Below are positions 1-10,500 of a stretch of DNA of 64,000 nt, piece after piece. How positions within the stretch are numbered: the first letter of the stretch is position 1; each line of letters begins with the position of its first letter. Under the pieces are notes generated by a model that was given only the letters and a program-made list of their open reading frames with translations, was not told the DNA's origin and did not search any database. Location: the NCBI GenBank assembly GCA_964615335.1, contig CAZTMT010000002.1:124001-188000 (forward strand). Direction: 5' to 3'. Origin of the DNA: HR10 sp964615335 (GTDB taxonomy: Bacteria; Acidobacteriota; Blastocatellia; HR10). Position numbers and translations under genes: made by a program.

Positions 1-341
1 CCATTGAGATCGGATTGCGAGAGAAGAGTCACGGCCGGCTTCTCGTAAGGCCTCCGGTAGTAATAGAGGATCAACGGCAGTCCGGCCGTGAACGCCCCTG
101 CGCCGCCCCCACAGCAGAGATGCCGGAAAGGGACGTGCCCGCGCTCGCGAACCCACCGCGGGTTTATGCGATCCCCGTCGTCATTGACCCCAATGCTCAA
201 AGAGGGGGTCTCGGAACTGAAGTGAAGGACGACCACGGTGTTGCGGAACGTCCCCCGATACATCTGCTGCGCCATCACATTGTCAATGGCCGACCAGTAC
301 GAGTTCGGAACGCCGAACAGATCAATCCGTCGAACGGACAT
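1..341 (-). CDS. Lipoate/biotin-protein ligase-like protein (3' end beyond window)
   Basis: The ATG at 341 follows a strong GGAGGAGG site, and 113 codons are open down to the window edge. The visible part has the early architecture of the LplA/LipB/BirA fold: an N-terminal stretch ending in an Asp-Asn-x-Met helix, a strand with LSIG, and a Gly-rich turn HLCCGGGAGAF where lipoate ligases carry an R(R/P)xGGGxVxH loop. In that family this loop sits near the lipoyl-AMP. The Cys-Cys and the lack of the usual His make it divergent, so the substrate is unknown. It lies 286 bp downstream of the EtfD-like gene on the same strand. A perfect palindrome at 500-515 sits upstream and could be its operator. 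The family call is pattern recognition on a fragment. Confidence 0.55.
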   Translation of the reverse strand, partial: MSVRRIDLFGVPNSYWSAIDNVMAQQMYRGTFRNTVVVLHFSSETPSLSIGVNDDGDRINPRWVRERGHVPFRHLCCGGGAGAFTAGLPLILYYYRRPYEKPAVTLLSQSDLN

Positions 342-499
342 CACCGTCTCCTCCTCCTGAGGATGCCAAAGGCCAAGCTACCGCCCTCTCGGTCAGGGGA
401 ACCCAACCGCCCGCAGAGAGTTCCCGTCGCTCTCTCCCTTTCACCTGCCGCTCGAGTCCCTCCAGCGCACCTGCCGCGCCGAAGGTCCCGCACCCGCTG

Positions 500-515
500 C
501 CAAACGATCGTTTGG
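500..515. promoter_or_regulatory. 16-bp perfect palindrome, candidate operator
   Basis: CCAAACGATCGTTTGG is a perfect inverted repeat, and two of the three next outer base pairs also match. It lies about 160 bp upstream of the ligase-like start at 341, inside an otherwise gene-free 286-bp gap. Size and symmetry fit a dimeric repressor site of TetR type. No such regulator is encoded nearby, so the assignment is inference. Confidence 0.45.
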
Positions 516-627
516 TAGATTACCATATCTCCTCCCATCCCGTCAAGACCCTTCTTCTCCCTCAGGTTCGGAGAAAGGCGGGACTCGCTCCGATCAGGGC
601 CCTCCGGAGAAGGCGCACGGCACCCCG

Positions 628-2646
628 TCACGGAGATCCCGTTTCCTCCTCACCTGTGGCCTGCTCGAGCACCTCGGCGATATCGCGGACCGAAACCGCT
701 TGTCCTGCGGCCTGAGCTTTCAGACCATCTTCGAGCATGATCAGACAGAAGGGGCAGGCCACGGCGACCATCTCCGCCCCCGTCCTCAAGGCTTGTTCCG
801 CCCGTTCGTGATTGATGCGCCGCCCCAGCTCTTCCATCCACATCAGCCCGCCTCCGGCGCCGCAGCAGAAAGTGCGCTCGCGGCAGCGCTCCATCTCGGC
901 GAAGGGGCCGCGCGCGCAGGCGCGGATGATCTCCCGCGGAGCCTCATACACGCCGTTATATCGCCCGAGGTAGCAAGGATCATGATACGTCACGGCCTGC
1001 ATGAGAGAAGGCCGGGGGCGCAACCGCCCGGCCTTCACCAACTCGGCCAGGAGCTGGCTGTGATGGACCACCTCATAGTGCCCCCCCAGTTGAGGATACT
1101 CGTGCTTGAGGCAATTGAAACAATGAGGGCACGGAGTGACGATCTTTGTGACCCCATACGCGTTCAGGCGACGAATATTCTCGCGCGCGAGCTGCTCAAA
1201 GAGATACTCGTTTCCGATGCGTCGGGCCGGATCGCCGGTGCATCGCTCCTCCGTTCCCAGCAGGGTGAACCGGACCCCCGCTTTGTGCAGGAGGCGGGCC
1301 AACGCCTGAACGACTCGCTGATTGCGCTCGTTGAGCGCCGACGCACATCCCACCCAGAGCACCCACTCTCCTTCCCCCCCTTCGGCGATCGGCTTCACCG
1401 GGAGATCTCGATACCACTCACTTCGAGAGAAGGTCGTCCCTCGAAACGGGTGTCCCCGATCCTCCAGTGAGCGCAACGCTTCGGCCATGAACTCCGGCAG
1501 GCGCGCTTCTTCCATGACAAGATACCGGCGCAGGTTCACGATCTTCGGCACATGCTCGATGAAGACCGGGCAGGCCTGCGTACAGGCCAGGCACGTCGTG
1601 CACGACCAGAGCGTCTCTTCCCGAATGAACGATCCGACCAGAAGAGGGCTCTCCCCACTTTCGCGCGACATTGCTTCGCGAAGGTCGAGAATCAATGTCT
1701 TGGGAGAAAGGGGCTTTTCGGTCGCCGTGGCCGGACACTCTTGCTGACAGCGCCCACACTCGGTACAGGCGTCCAGATCGAGCAGATCCTTCCAGGTGAA
1801 ATCCTCGATCCGAGCGACGCCGAGTGTCCCGGAGGATTCCAGTTCCAGAGGTTTGAGCCGCGCCCCAGCGGGCTCCAGAGGACGAAGATACACGTTGGCT
1901 GCCGCCGTGAAGAGATGTCGCAGCTTCGTGTAAGGCAACCAGGCGATGAACCCAAAGGTGAGAATGAGGTGAAACCACCAGAGGAAGCGATGAACGCCTC
2001 GCAGAGTGGCCACCTCCATGTGGGCCTGAAAGGCTTGAGCGAGAAGCCATCCCACAGGGGACCAGCGTCCCCACGGATCCTGCGTCGCCGCGATCCTCAG
2101 CCCTTCGATGAGAAATCCTGTGATGAGAATGAGGACGATGAGCAAAAGCAGCACGACGTCCTCTCCGGGGCGTTGGCGATGCGCTCCTTCCCGCTCCGGA
2201 ACATTCCGGTGCAGTCGGGCCGGCCTGAGGACGTATCGCTTCGCGACCAGAAGGCAGATCCCCAACAGCGCCATGAGCCCAAAGAGATCCAATGCGAGCG
2301 ACTGAAAGTAGAGATAGAACGCCCCTTGCATGATCCGAATGTGAAAGTCCTCATGAATCATCACGACCAGCGTCCCGATGAAGAGGATGACGAACCCCCA
2401 GAAGAGAGCCCAATGAGAGAGCCCGGAGTAGGTTTCCCGCAGCATGCGCCGATGCGCCAGGACATCCAGCAGCAAAGCCTTCATCCGTGGGATCACGTCA
2501 TCCCATCGCTCGGAAGAAGGGCGCCCTCTTCGCCACATCCGGTACCGCCGATACATCCCATATCCGAAGATGAGCAGCGTGGGGATGAGCAATGCGTACA
2601 TCACCCACACGTGATGGATATTCCAGTAGACCTCTCGCGTCGGCAT
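628..2646 (-). CDS. Membrane-bound heterodisulfide-reductase-like Fe-S protein (EtfD-like ETF:quinone oxidoreductase)
   Basis: 672 aa. The first ~260 residues carry five hydrophobic segments with a NarI/cytochrome-b-like layout. A ferredoxin-like part follows with two 4Fe-4S motifs, CTECGRCQQECPA and CTTCLACTQACPV. After it comes a Cys-rich HdrD/GlpC-type region with CPHCFNC, HDPCYLG and CCGAGGG. This domain order is that of EtfD/EMO proteins, which pass electrons from electron-transfer flavoprotein (beta-oxidation) to membrane quinones; DsrK/HmeD-type proteins share part of it. It starts at an ATG with AAGGAGGAG upstream. No etfAB genes are in the window, so the partner is inferred. Confidence 0.8.
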   Translation of the reverse strand: MPTREVYWNIHHVWVMYALLIPTLLIFGYGMYRRYRMWRRGRPSSERWDDVIPRMKALLLDVLAHRRMLRETYSGLSHWALFWGFVILFIGTLVVMIHEDFHIRIMQGAFYLYFQSLALDLFGLMALLGICLLVAKRYVLRPARLHRNVPEREGAHRQRPGEDVVLLLLIVLILITGFLIEGLRIAATQDPWGRWSPVGWLLAQAFQAHMEVATLRGVHRFLWWFHLILTFGFIAWLPYTKLRHLFTAAANVYLRPLEPAGARLKPLELESSGTLGVARIEDFTWKDLLDLDACTECGRCQQECPATATEKPLSPKTLILDLREAMSRESGESPLLVGSFIREETLWSCTTCLACTQACPVFIEHVPKIVNLRRYLVMEEARLPEFMAEALRSLEDRGHPFRGTTFSRSEWYRDLPVKPIAEGGEGEWVLWVGCASALNERNQRVVQALARLLHKAGVRFTLLGTEERCTGDPARRIGNEYLFEQLARENIRRLNAYGVTKIVTPCPHCFNCLKHEYPQLGGHYEVVHHSQLLAELVKAGRLRPRPSLMQAVTYHDPCYLGRYNGVYEAPREIIRACARGPFAEMERCRERTFCCGAGGGLMWMEELGRRINHERAEQALRTGAEMVAVACPFCLIMLEDGLKAQAAGQAVSVRDIAEVLEQATGEEETGSP

Positions 2647-2747
2647 CGTTCTCCTCCTTAAGCGGCCTCGGCCACAGAGCAGCTAAAGATAACGGAGAGC
2701 CCCCGGATCGTCGAGGCGCTGACGTGGTGCCGCACGCGAAATACATG

Positions 2748-2776
2748 TTGTCCCCGGGAATGCTCCCTGCTATCTT
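2748..2776 (+). promoter_or_regulatory. Sigma-70-like promoter of the TauE/SafE gene
   Basis: TTGTCC and TATCTT are separated by exactly 17 bp. The predicted start of transcription is near 2783, about 30 bp before the ATG at 2813. Confidence 0.5.
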
Positions 2777-2812
2777 ATAGGATCGATCTCTTCCGTGGGG
2801 AGGCCTTCGACG

Positions 2813-3172
2813 ATGAAGCACATGGCCGTCTTCGTGCTCGGCGCCGGAGCCGGTGTGCTCTCCGGAATGTTCGGGATCGGAGGAGGGATTCTCATCGTCC
2901 CCCTGCTGATGTACGGCTTGAAACTCTCTCCGCATGAAGCCGTGGGAACGAGCCTGGCCGCCCTGCTCCTGCCCGTGGGACTTCTCGGAGCCATTCAGTA
3001 CTACCGCGACGGCTACGTCCATATCGGATACGCCCTCCTTCTGGCGGCGGGACTTTTCCTTGGAGCGTACTGGGGCGCTCAGATCTCGATCTCCTTGCGA
3101 GGCACGACGCTCGAGCGACTGTTCGGAGGGGTACTCATCCTCGCCGGATTGTGGATCGTCTTCCGCCGATAG
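2813..3172 (+). CDS. Short TauE/SafE-family membrane permease
   Basis: 119 aa, about half the usual ~250-aa TauE/SafE length. It opens with the family's Gly-rich first helix (GAGAGVLSGMFGIGGG) followed by a Pro-Leu-Leu stretch and an HEAVGTSLAAL motif, and has about four membrane segments. Half-length members exist in this family and are thought to act as dimers, so this need not be a truncation. The ATG at 2813 is preferred over GTG 2795 because GGGGAGG lies 9 bases before it. Family members export sulfite, sulfoacetate or other organic anions; the substrate here is unknown. It is divergent from the EtfD-like gene. Confidence 0.8.
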   Translation: MKHMAVFVLGAGAGVLSGMFGIGGGILIVPLLMYGLKLSPHEAVGTSLAALLLPVGLLGAIQYYRDGYVHIGYALLLAAGLFLGAYWGAQISISLRGTTLERLFGGVLILAGLWIVFRR

Positions 3173-3270
3173 AGCTTCAGGACGTCGCGGTCGGAGTCAA
3201 GAGAACCCGCTGCAGAAGGAGTCAATCCGACAGGCTCTGTCCTCCAGCGTCTCGCTCTCTGGCGCCTCCC

Positions 3271-3963
3271 TCACGACTTCTTCCGAAACAGGAGGAAGTA
3301 CTGCCGAGGCAGGAAGGTGAACTCCTGAATCAGTTCGAAACCCGCTTCCTGGGCCTCCCGGATCACCTGCTCGCGCGAAACCAAATCCTCAGGCCGATGT
3401 GAACAGAACCCCCGCACATGGGCTTCCGGGGGGAAGTCAATGATCGCCAGACGTCCTCCTTCCTTCAAGGCCTCTCGAAGGCGGCGATAATAGCTCACCC
3501 GATCGCGTATGTGATGCGTGGTGTCGCAGAAGAAGGCCAAATCCACTTCGTTCTTCGGAAGAAGCGGATCATCCTCTCTGGCGATCACGATCTGCACATT
3601 GTTCAGTCCTTGACGCTGCGCCTCTCTCTGGAGATAGGCGAGCACTTCCCGATCAATATCCACAGCATAGACCTTCCCTGAGGGACCTACGGCCCGAGCC
3701 AGACGACGGCTGAAATATCCGCTCCCGGCCCCGATGTCGGCCACGATCATCCCTCCGGTGATCTCCAGGGCTCGGATGATCTCCTCCGGCTTCTGCCACT
3801 CATCCCGATCCGGTCGCTCGTAGCGGGCAATACGCTCCTGGACCGACTCCTGAACCGACTGAAGAAAAGACGCGGCTTCCGGCAGGACCACAGCCGCGCA
3901 GGCGAGGATTCCCACCAGTCCCGCTCGACTGATTTTCCACGCGGTCTTCTTACGCCCGTTCAT
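3271..3963 (-). CDS. Exported or membrane-anchored class I SAM-dependent methyltransferase
   Basis: 230 aa. A Lys/Arg-rich start is followed by a hydrophobic stretch (about residues 15-30) that looks like a signal peptide or anchor. A Rossmann methyltransferase domain follows with motif I VADIGAGSGYFSRRLA, an acidic VYAVDID strand and a post-I FFCDTTHHI segment. The small-molecule or lipid acceptor is unknown. The ATG at 3963 has AGGAGGG upstream and lies inside the last codons of the upstream permease gene (14-bp overlap), so the two are probably co-translated. An exported SAM enzyme is odd because SAM is cytoplasmic; the hydrophobic segment may simply be an anchor facing inward. Confidence 0.75.
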   Translation of the reverse strand: MNGRKKTAWKISRAGLVGILACAAVVLPEAASFLQSVQESVQERIARYERPDRDEWQKPEEIIRALEITGGMIVADIGAGSGYFSRRLARAVGPSGKVYAVDIDREVLAYLQREAQRQGLNNVQIVIAREDDPLLPKNEVDLAFFCDTTHHIRDRVSYYRRLREALKEGGRLAIIDFPPEAHVRGFCSHRPEDLVSREQVIREAQEAGFELIQEFTFLPRQYFLLFRKKS

Positions 3964-5404
3964 CTTCGCCCTCCTGAGAAGGCTCTGGAGAGAGCGCGCC
4001 ACGGGATTCCTTCCGCCCCGATCGCGACGTCCGCTTCACGAAGAAGGCGTAGAGAGGAATACCCGAGGCGATCAGCAGAAGCCCGAGCCCCGAAGGTCCC
4101 GGACTCTCGCGAAAGGTATTGACAACGATAGCCAGGCTTGCTCCGACAAAGAGCGCGGGCACGACGGGATACCCCCACGCTCGAAACGAGCGCGCTTCAT
4201 CGGGTCGCGCCCGACGCAGAACGAAAAGGGCCACGACGGCGATGGCGGAAAAGAGGACGACGGCAAAGCCCGTGTACGTGAGCAACTGTTCGAACGTCCC
4301 CGAGAGTACAAGAAGACCGCTCCAGATGGCCTGACTCCAGATCGCGACGCTCGGCGTCCGATACTTCGGATGCAGGCGCGCGGCGTGCGGCCAAAAGAGC
4401 CCATCACGAGCCATGGCATAATAGATCCGCGGTCCGGTCACAATCATCGCACTCACGCACCCCAGGAGGGCCAGCAGTACCAGGACCGTGAAGACATGCG
4501 CGCCCCACGCCCCCAAAAGTTCCTGTGCGATGAGGGAGCCCGTATGAATCGTCCCGGCCCACTCCGGCACCGGGCGGACCCAAAGATAGAGAGCGACCAG
4601 CAGAAGGTATAACCCCGTGACGGCCAATGTCCCCCCGATCAATGCTCGCGGCAACGTGCGTTGGGGCTCGCGTACCTCTTCGGCCATGTAGACGGCCGCA
4701 TTCCATCCGCTGTAGGCGAAGAGAATGGGGATCAACGCCCCAAGGCCCTGCGTGAAAGACACCGGAGGAGCCGCCGCGCGCAGATATTCCGCTGATCCTC
4801 GAGCCGACGCGAATCCCATCGCGACCAGTCCCAAGAGCGCCAGGACCTTGAGCCCGGTCAGGATGTTCTGAAACCATCGGCCCGGCTCAAGTCCTCGCCG
4901 GTGAATCCAGGAGAGAAGCAGAATCACAAGCAGAGCGACCATGCTCTGCGGGCTGAGCGCAAGGCGCATCCCCCCAAGAGAGAGCGCGAAGAAAGGATGC
5001 CGCTCGGCCGCCCACGGGACGAGATAGCCCAGGTAAGCCGCCAGTCCAATAGCTCCCGCCGCAATAGCTCCGGAGAATCCGGCGACAAACGACGTCCATC
5101 CCGTCAAGAAAGCCCACAGAGGCCCGAAGGCCTCTCGGAGATATACGTACTCTCCTCCCGCTTTCGGTCGGAGGACGGCCAGCTCCGCATAGGCCAGAGC
5201 GCCCGCCAGAGAGATCAGCCCTCCAATTCCCCAGAGCCCCAGAATCCACGCCGGATGGGGAACCACCTCGGCCACAATCCCCGGCGTCGTGAAGATCCCG
5301 ACCCCGACGACATTGGAGATGACCAGAGCCAGAGCGTCCGGCGTTCGCAGCCGTCGTTCTAATCCCCCGATCGCGATATCGCTCTCCGAAGCCGATGCCG
5401 CCAT
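3950..5404 (-). CDS. APC-family amino acid permease
   Basis: 484 aa with about 12 hydrophobic segments. The N-terminal VISNVVGVGIFTTPGIVAE matches the unwound TM1 substrate-binding stretch of APC transporters. PKAGGEYVYLREAFGPLWAF and a later FAYSGWNAAVYMAEEVREP are further family marks. The ATG at 5404 leaves the expected short cytoplasmic tail; the open frame extends upstream but with no transporter sequence. The substrate is not predictable; related proteins move amino acids or polyamines. It lies 55 bp downstream of the ABC-class ATPase gene and overlaps the methyltransferase gene that follows. Confidence 0.87.
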   Translation of the reverse strand: MAASASESDIAIGGLERRLRTPDALALVISNVVGVGIFTTPGIVAEVVPHPAWILGLWGIGGLISLAGALAYAELAVLRPKAGGEYVYLREAFGPLWAFLTGWTSFVAGFSGAIAAGAIGLAAYLGYLVPWAAERHPFFALSLGGMRLALSPQSMVALLVILLLSWIHRRGLEPGRWFQNILTGLKVLALLGLVAMGFASARGSAEYLRAAAPPVSFTQGLGALIPILFAYSGWNAAVYMAEEVREPQRTLPRALIGGTLAVTGLYLLLVALYLWVRPVPEWAGTIHTGSLIAQELLGAWGAHVFTVLVLLALLGCVSAMIVTGPRIYYAMARDGLFWPHAARLHPKYRTPSVAIWSQAIWSGLLVLSGTFEQLLTYTGFAVVLFSAIAVVALFVLRRARPDEARSFRAWGYPVVPALFVGASLAIVVNTFRESPGPSGLGLLLIASGIPLYAFFVKRTSRSGRKESRGALSPEPSQEGEDERA

Positions 5405-5459
5405 CCTCGTCACACCAGCAACAGGACTTGGGCGAGCGACCGGTCGCCCAAGAAGAGCC

Positions 5460-7250
5460 CTATCGGCGCTGCCGCATGCGAACGGTTCGCAACCGGTTGA
5501 GAGCCGCGGCGATCTCATACCGACGCGGTCGCGCGAAGTTCCCCGGATGTTCTTCACCTCGCCGAAAAGGATCGAGCACTTCGAGCCCTTGCTGGTCGAA
5601 GAGCCGCTCCAGCTCCTGAAGGACTTCGCGCACCGTGCGACGCCCATCCATCACGCGCTCGGCCGCACAATGAAGCGCATATCCGATGGCTCGCGTCTGA
5701 CTGAGATCCACGATCTGCTCCACTGCTCGAAGCTCAATGGGCGTTTCGCCAAAGAGGATGAGATCCACAGCCTTGGCCTCGATCTTCACCTCGCGGCGCC
5801 CCCGCGACGGATCGAGACTCTCGGCCAGCGGGATCCTCTCGATCACCCGTTCCAGAGGGCGCGTCACCTCGGGACGTCGCGACGTGGGGATGGCTCGCGC
5901 GACGCGTCGCGCTTCCTCGGTCACATCCTGCGGCACATATTCCCGCATCAGGATGACCGTATCGGCCACATCCAGATAATCGCCCGATCCCCCCATAACG
6001 AGGATCGTCGAAACCCCCAGCCTCTCGTACAATTCGCGCACGCGATCCACAAAAGGAGTGATCGGCTCCAGCTCCTTGGCGACCAACGCTTGCATTCGCG
6101 CATCCCGCACCATGAAGTTCGTCGCCGACGTATCCTCGTCTATAAGAAGCAGGCGCGATCCGGCCTCCAGAGCCTCCAGAATATTCGCCGCCTGGCTCGT
6201 GCTTCCACTGGCGTTCTCCGTCGAGAAATCGTCGGTCCGCTGTCCGCGGGGGAGTTCGCCGATGAACGGCGTCAGATCCACGCGCTCGATGCGCCGTCCG
6301 TCCTCGGCCCGAATGGTCACGGCATCCTCGCGCGTGACGACGTATTCGCGTCCATCGCCGGGAATGTGGGGATAAACGCCGCGCTCCAGCGCGCGCAGCA
6401 GCGTGGACTTCCCGTGATACCCCCCTCCGACGATGAGCGTCACCCCCTCGGGGATCCCCATGCCCGAGATCTCCCAAACGGGCTCTTCCTCCCAGCCGCG
6501 CGGCGATCTCCCAAGCTCCCCTCGCGACGGGAGGAAGGCCGGATTCGGCAGACGGAACGTCACGCGCAGCGATTCCGGCGAGCGGAAAGGGATCGCCGTC
6601 TCCAGCGGGAGCTGGCTCACGCCCGTGCGTCGAGGGAGAATGCTTCCGTCGGCGACGAAAGCAACCAGCCGCCGCGCGCGCAACTGCGCGCGAATCGCCT
6701 CCTGATTCTCCACGCACTCGACGAAACGCCGACACGCCGCCTGCGGCACTTCCGCCCACAGGAGGCTCCGGCGCACGATCTCCGGGATCTCGCGACAGAG
6801 CATCTCCTCAGCCTGCCGACCGAGAATCGTCCGCCCGGCCGCGGGCAATCCCACCTGGAATCGGCACTCCACCCACTCCGAACAGACGCGCACGGCCGTC
6901 CGCTCCAGCACTTCCTGCCCTCCAGCATCCACCCAGATCACTCCGCTTTTGCCCGAGCCTCGATGCCCTCGACTCACCTCTTCAATGCTTTCGCGCACGC
7001 GACGTGCGAGGAAATCTTCAAGAGCCACGCGCCGAACACGCGTTCGGAAAAGCTCGCTCGGAAATCCCGCTCGCCGCAGATCCACGCGCACCCGCATCTT
7101 CGAGGGAGGCGCAAACGGATCGCCCTGCACGTGATCAATGAAAAGCGCCCACCCCGGACCTTCATAAGCTCCCTCAAGCTCCGCGTACGCCTTATATCCC
7201 CGCCCATCCAGCCGCGCGAGCATGCGCCTGAGGTCTTCCCATGTGCGCAT
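5460..7250 (-). CDS. Predicted ATPase of the ABC class (COG3044)
   Basis: 596 aa, a typical length for this widespread but poorly characterised family. A unique N-terminal ~230 residues precede the ATPase core. The core has Walker A GGGYHGKSTLL, a Q-rich signature-like region DDFSTENASGSTSQAANI, Walker B RLLLIDEDTSATNFM and a VMGGSGDYLDVADTVI strand after it. It is soluble with no membrane segment, so it is not a transporter ATPase. Related eukaryotic proteins have been linked to RNA editing complexes, but the bacterial role is unknown. The ATG at 7250 has AGGAGGAG upstream. It probably heads an operon with the permease and methyltransferase. Confidence 0.85.
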   Translation of the reverse strand: MRTWEDLRRMLARLDGRGYKAYAELEGAYEGPGWALFIDHVQGDPFAPPSKMRVRVDLRRAGFPSELFRTRVRRVALEDFLARRVRESIEEVSRGHRGSGKSGVIWVDAGGQEVLERTAVRVCSEWVECRFQVGLPAAGRTILGRQAEEMLCREIPEIVRRSLLWAEVPQAACRRFVECVENQEAIRAQLRARRLVAFVADGSILPRRTGVSQLPLETAIPFRSPESLRVTFRLPNPAFLPSRGELGRSPRGWEEEPVWEISGMGIPEGVTLIVGGGYHGKSTLLRALERGVYPHIPGDGREYVVTREDAVTIRAEDGRRIERVDLTPFIGELPRGQRTDDFSTENASGSTSQAANILEALEAGSRLLLIDEDTSATNFMVRDARMQALVAKELEPITPFVDRVRELYERLGVSTILVMGGSGDYLDVADTVILMREYVPQDVTEEARRVARAIPTSRRPEVTRPLERVIERIPLAESLDPSRGRREVKIEAKAVDLILFGETPIELRAVEQIVDLSQTRAIGYALHCAAERVMDGRRTVREVLQELERLFDQQGLEVLDPFRRGEEHPGNFARPRRYEIAAALNRLRTVRMRQRR

Positions 7251-7537
7251 CTTCTCTCCTCCTCACGCGATCTCCCGCCCGCGCAGAGATCTCTTCACAG
7301 CCAAAGGAAACTCATTGTGCCCGCCTTCGCCCCGCGCGTCAACTCCCGGGTACGACCGCGCCGCTTGAAGGGGGAGATCCCCCGCTTCCCTCTCTCCGGG
7401 CTCTTGTATCGGGGATTTCACGGCCCTCAATCGAAAGGGGCTTCCGCAGGTGATCTAGGGAGCGTATGGGGAGACCCCATGGGCGCCGAGCGCGCTCGGT
7501 TCGGAAAGTCCGGGAGAGCCTGTCGCTTTCCGAGCGT

Positions 7538-10500
7538 CTAGGGGATTACAAGGTCGCTCTGCTCGGAGAGCGTGTGAGTCTCTGGTGTCGAGAGGATCTC
7601 GGAAATCTTCGCCTCAACGAGCAGGCTGGCCTTCCGATTCCCGTCCGGAGCAGACGGCGTGATCTTCCAGAAGCGCGCGCGACTCTCGGTCCACCGCTCT
7701 AGAATCTCCTGGGCTCGCGGGCTTCCGGTCGCTTCGAAGTGATCGCTCACCAGAGCCCGCAAGAGGGCTTCATCTTCGAGGGTCAGGGGCTCCAGACGCA
7801 CCAGTTCGGGGTTGTAGCGTAAGGGGAGTCGCCCCTTCTCATCGAAGACAAAGGCGATGCCTCCCGTCATACCCGCAGCAAAATTCCTCCCCACTTCCCC
7901 AAGGACGACCACGACTCCGGCCGTCATGTATTCGCATCCGTGGTCTCCGACACCTTCCACAACGGCTACAGCCCCGCTGTTGCGCACAGCGAAGCGCTCC
8001 CCTGCTCGCCCGGCGGCAAAAAGTCGTCCCCCGGTCGCCCCGTAGAGGACCGTATTTCCCAGGATCACGTTCTCATGCCACCGAAAGCGCGCCCACTCCG
8101 GAGGACGCACGATGATCTCCCCTCCCCGCATGCCCTTGCCCACATAGTCGTTGGCTTCGCCGATGAGAACCAACCGCATCCCCGGCACACAGAAGGCGCC
8201 GAAGCTCTGTCCGGCCGTTCCTCGAAATGTCAGCTCGATCTCGGTCCCGCGCAACCCGGCGTCTCCATACCGCCGGACGATCTCCCCAGCAATGCGCGCA
8301 CCAACCGTTCGGTCCGTGTTGCCAATGGGCTGCTCCCGCCGCACCGACATGCTTCCTTCAAGAGCCGGGGCGAGCTCCGGCAAGAGCCGATCATCCAGAG
8401 TCTCCTCCCGCTCTCGATGCCGGCGGATCAGAGGTCCGCTCCTCGGCGTGTCCTCAGACGAACGGGCTTCCGCGAGGAGTTCGCCCAGAAAGATCCGCGC
8501 CTCTCGATGTAAAGTCACTTCAAGGGACTCCCCTCGGATCTGAATCGGCTCCCGCTCTCGCACGGCGAGCAGATCGGTGCGTCCGATGATCTCACCTAAC
8601 CGATGCGCTCCCATCTGAGCCAGAATCTCCCGCACCTGCTCCGCAATTCCCAGGAAGAACCGTTCCACATGCTCGGGCTGGCCCCGGAAGCGCGCGCGCA
8701 AGTCCTCTCGCTGCGTCGCGATCCCCACAGGGCAGGTATTCAGGTGACATTGCCGCGCCATCACACATCCCAGAGCGACAAGGACCGCCGTGCCGAACCC
8801 AAACTCATCCGCTCCGAGCAATGCCGCCAGGATGACGTCTCGCCCCGTCTTCAATCCCCCATCCACACGGATGCGCACGCCCTGGCGAAGTCCCTGGGCG
8901 GAAAGAACTCGATGCACTTCGCTCACGCCCAGCTCCCAGGGGACTCCCGCATGTTTGATCGAGCCCCACGGCGAGGCGCCCGTTCCTCCATCATGTCCGC
9001 TCACATGGATGACATCGGCTCCCGCCTTGGCCACGCCCGCCGCGATCGTCCCGATCCCCGCCTCAGCCACAAGCTTCACGGCAATGCGGGCCGCGGGATT
9101 GATCTGCCGCAAGTCGTAGATCAATTGAGCCAGGTCCTCGATCGAATAAATATCGTGATGGGGCGGGGGGGAAATGAGGGTAATGCCAGGGAGAGTGTGA
9201 CGGATGCGGGCAATTTCTGGGGTGACTTTATGCCCGGGGAGTTGTCCCCCCTCGCCCGGTTTGGAACCTTGAGCCATCTTGATCTCTAATTCCCGCGCCG
9301 AACAAAGATACTCCGGCGTGACGCCAAAACGCGCCGAAGCGACCTGCTTGATCGCACTGTTGGGCCACTCTCCGGCAGCGCGAGGGCGATACCGATCCGG
9401 ATCTTCTCCCCCCTCGCCGCTGTTGGACTGCGCTCCGAGCCGATTCATCGCGATGGCGATCGCTTCGTGCGCTTCACGGCTGAGCGCTCCGTGCGACATC
9501 GCCGATGTCGAAAACCGCCGCACGATCTCCTGAGCCGATTCCACTTCCGATAAGGGAATCGGAGGTCCCACAGGACGAAACGTCAGCAGATCCCGCACTG
9601 AGACCGGAGGCCGCTCTTCAACAGCGCGCACATACGTCCGAAACGCTTCCGCGTCTTCCTGGCGCACGGCCCTGTGTAAAGATCGAATCACATCGGGATG
9701 AAAGGCATGATACTCTCCGGCGTGCCGAAACCGATAAAATCCATGATCCTCCAACCCCGATCCCTCAAAGGCGCGCTCATGAACCCGCAGCACGTCCTGA
9801 GCGAGCCCTTCGTAACTCACTCCCCCAATGCGAGAGGGCGTTCCGGCGAAGCACTCTTCGATCACATCGGGAGCCAGACCAACGGCCTCGAAGATCTGCG
9901 CCCCATGATAGCTCAAGAAGACGGAGATGCCCATTTTGGCCATGATCTTCCGGAGCCCCTTCTCAAGGGCCTGAAGATACCGATGAACCCCAACCGGTCC
10001 GGCCAAAGCCCTCACCGTCTCCAGAGCGAGATAAGGAAGAAGCGCATCCGCTCCATATCCCACAAGACAAGCCATGTGATGATCCTCTCGCGCCTCGCCC
10101 GTCTCCACAAGCAAGCTGACCTTCTGTCGCACGCCCTCCCGAATCAACCGGTGATGGACGGCCCCTACGGCCAGAAGCATCGGAATGGGAGCCCGCTCTT
10201 GATCCACCCCTCGATCGCTGAGCACAAGCAACTGCGCCCCTTCCCGCACGCACTCGACAGCCCGTGTGGCGATGTCTCGCACAGCGCGCCGAAGCCCAGC
10301 CGATCCCTCGCTCACAGGGAAAAGCGCCTCCAGTCGAACCCACGACATGCCCATCCGTTCACTCTGCTCGAACACCCATTGCCACCCTTCTTCATCGAGG
10401 ATCGGACTCCGCAAGGCGATGAGCCGACAGACTTCGGGCGTCTCTTCCCACCAGCCTCTCCGCCCCCCGATGAGCGTCCGCAGGGACATGACTCCCTGCT

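Noticed and set aside
5289..7541. 750-codon open frame on the plus strand
   Set aside because: It is antisense to the COG3044 ATPase, rich in Arg/His/Pro and without any domain.
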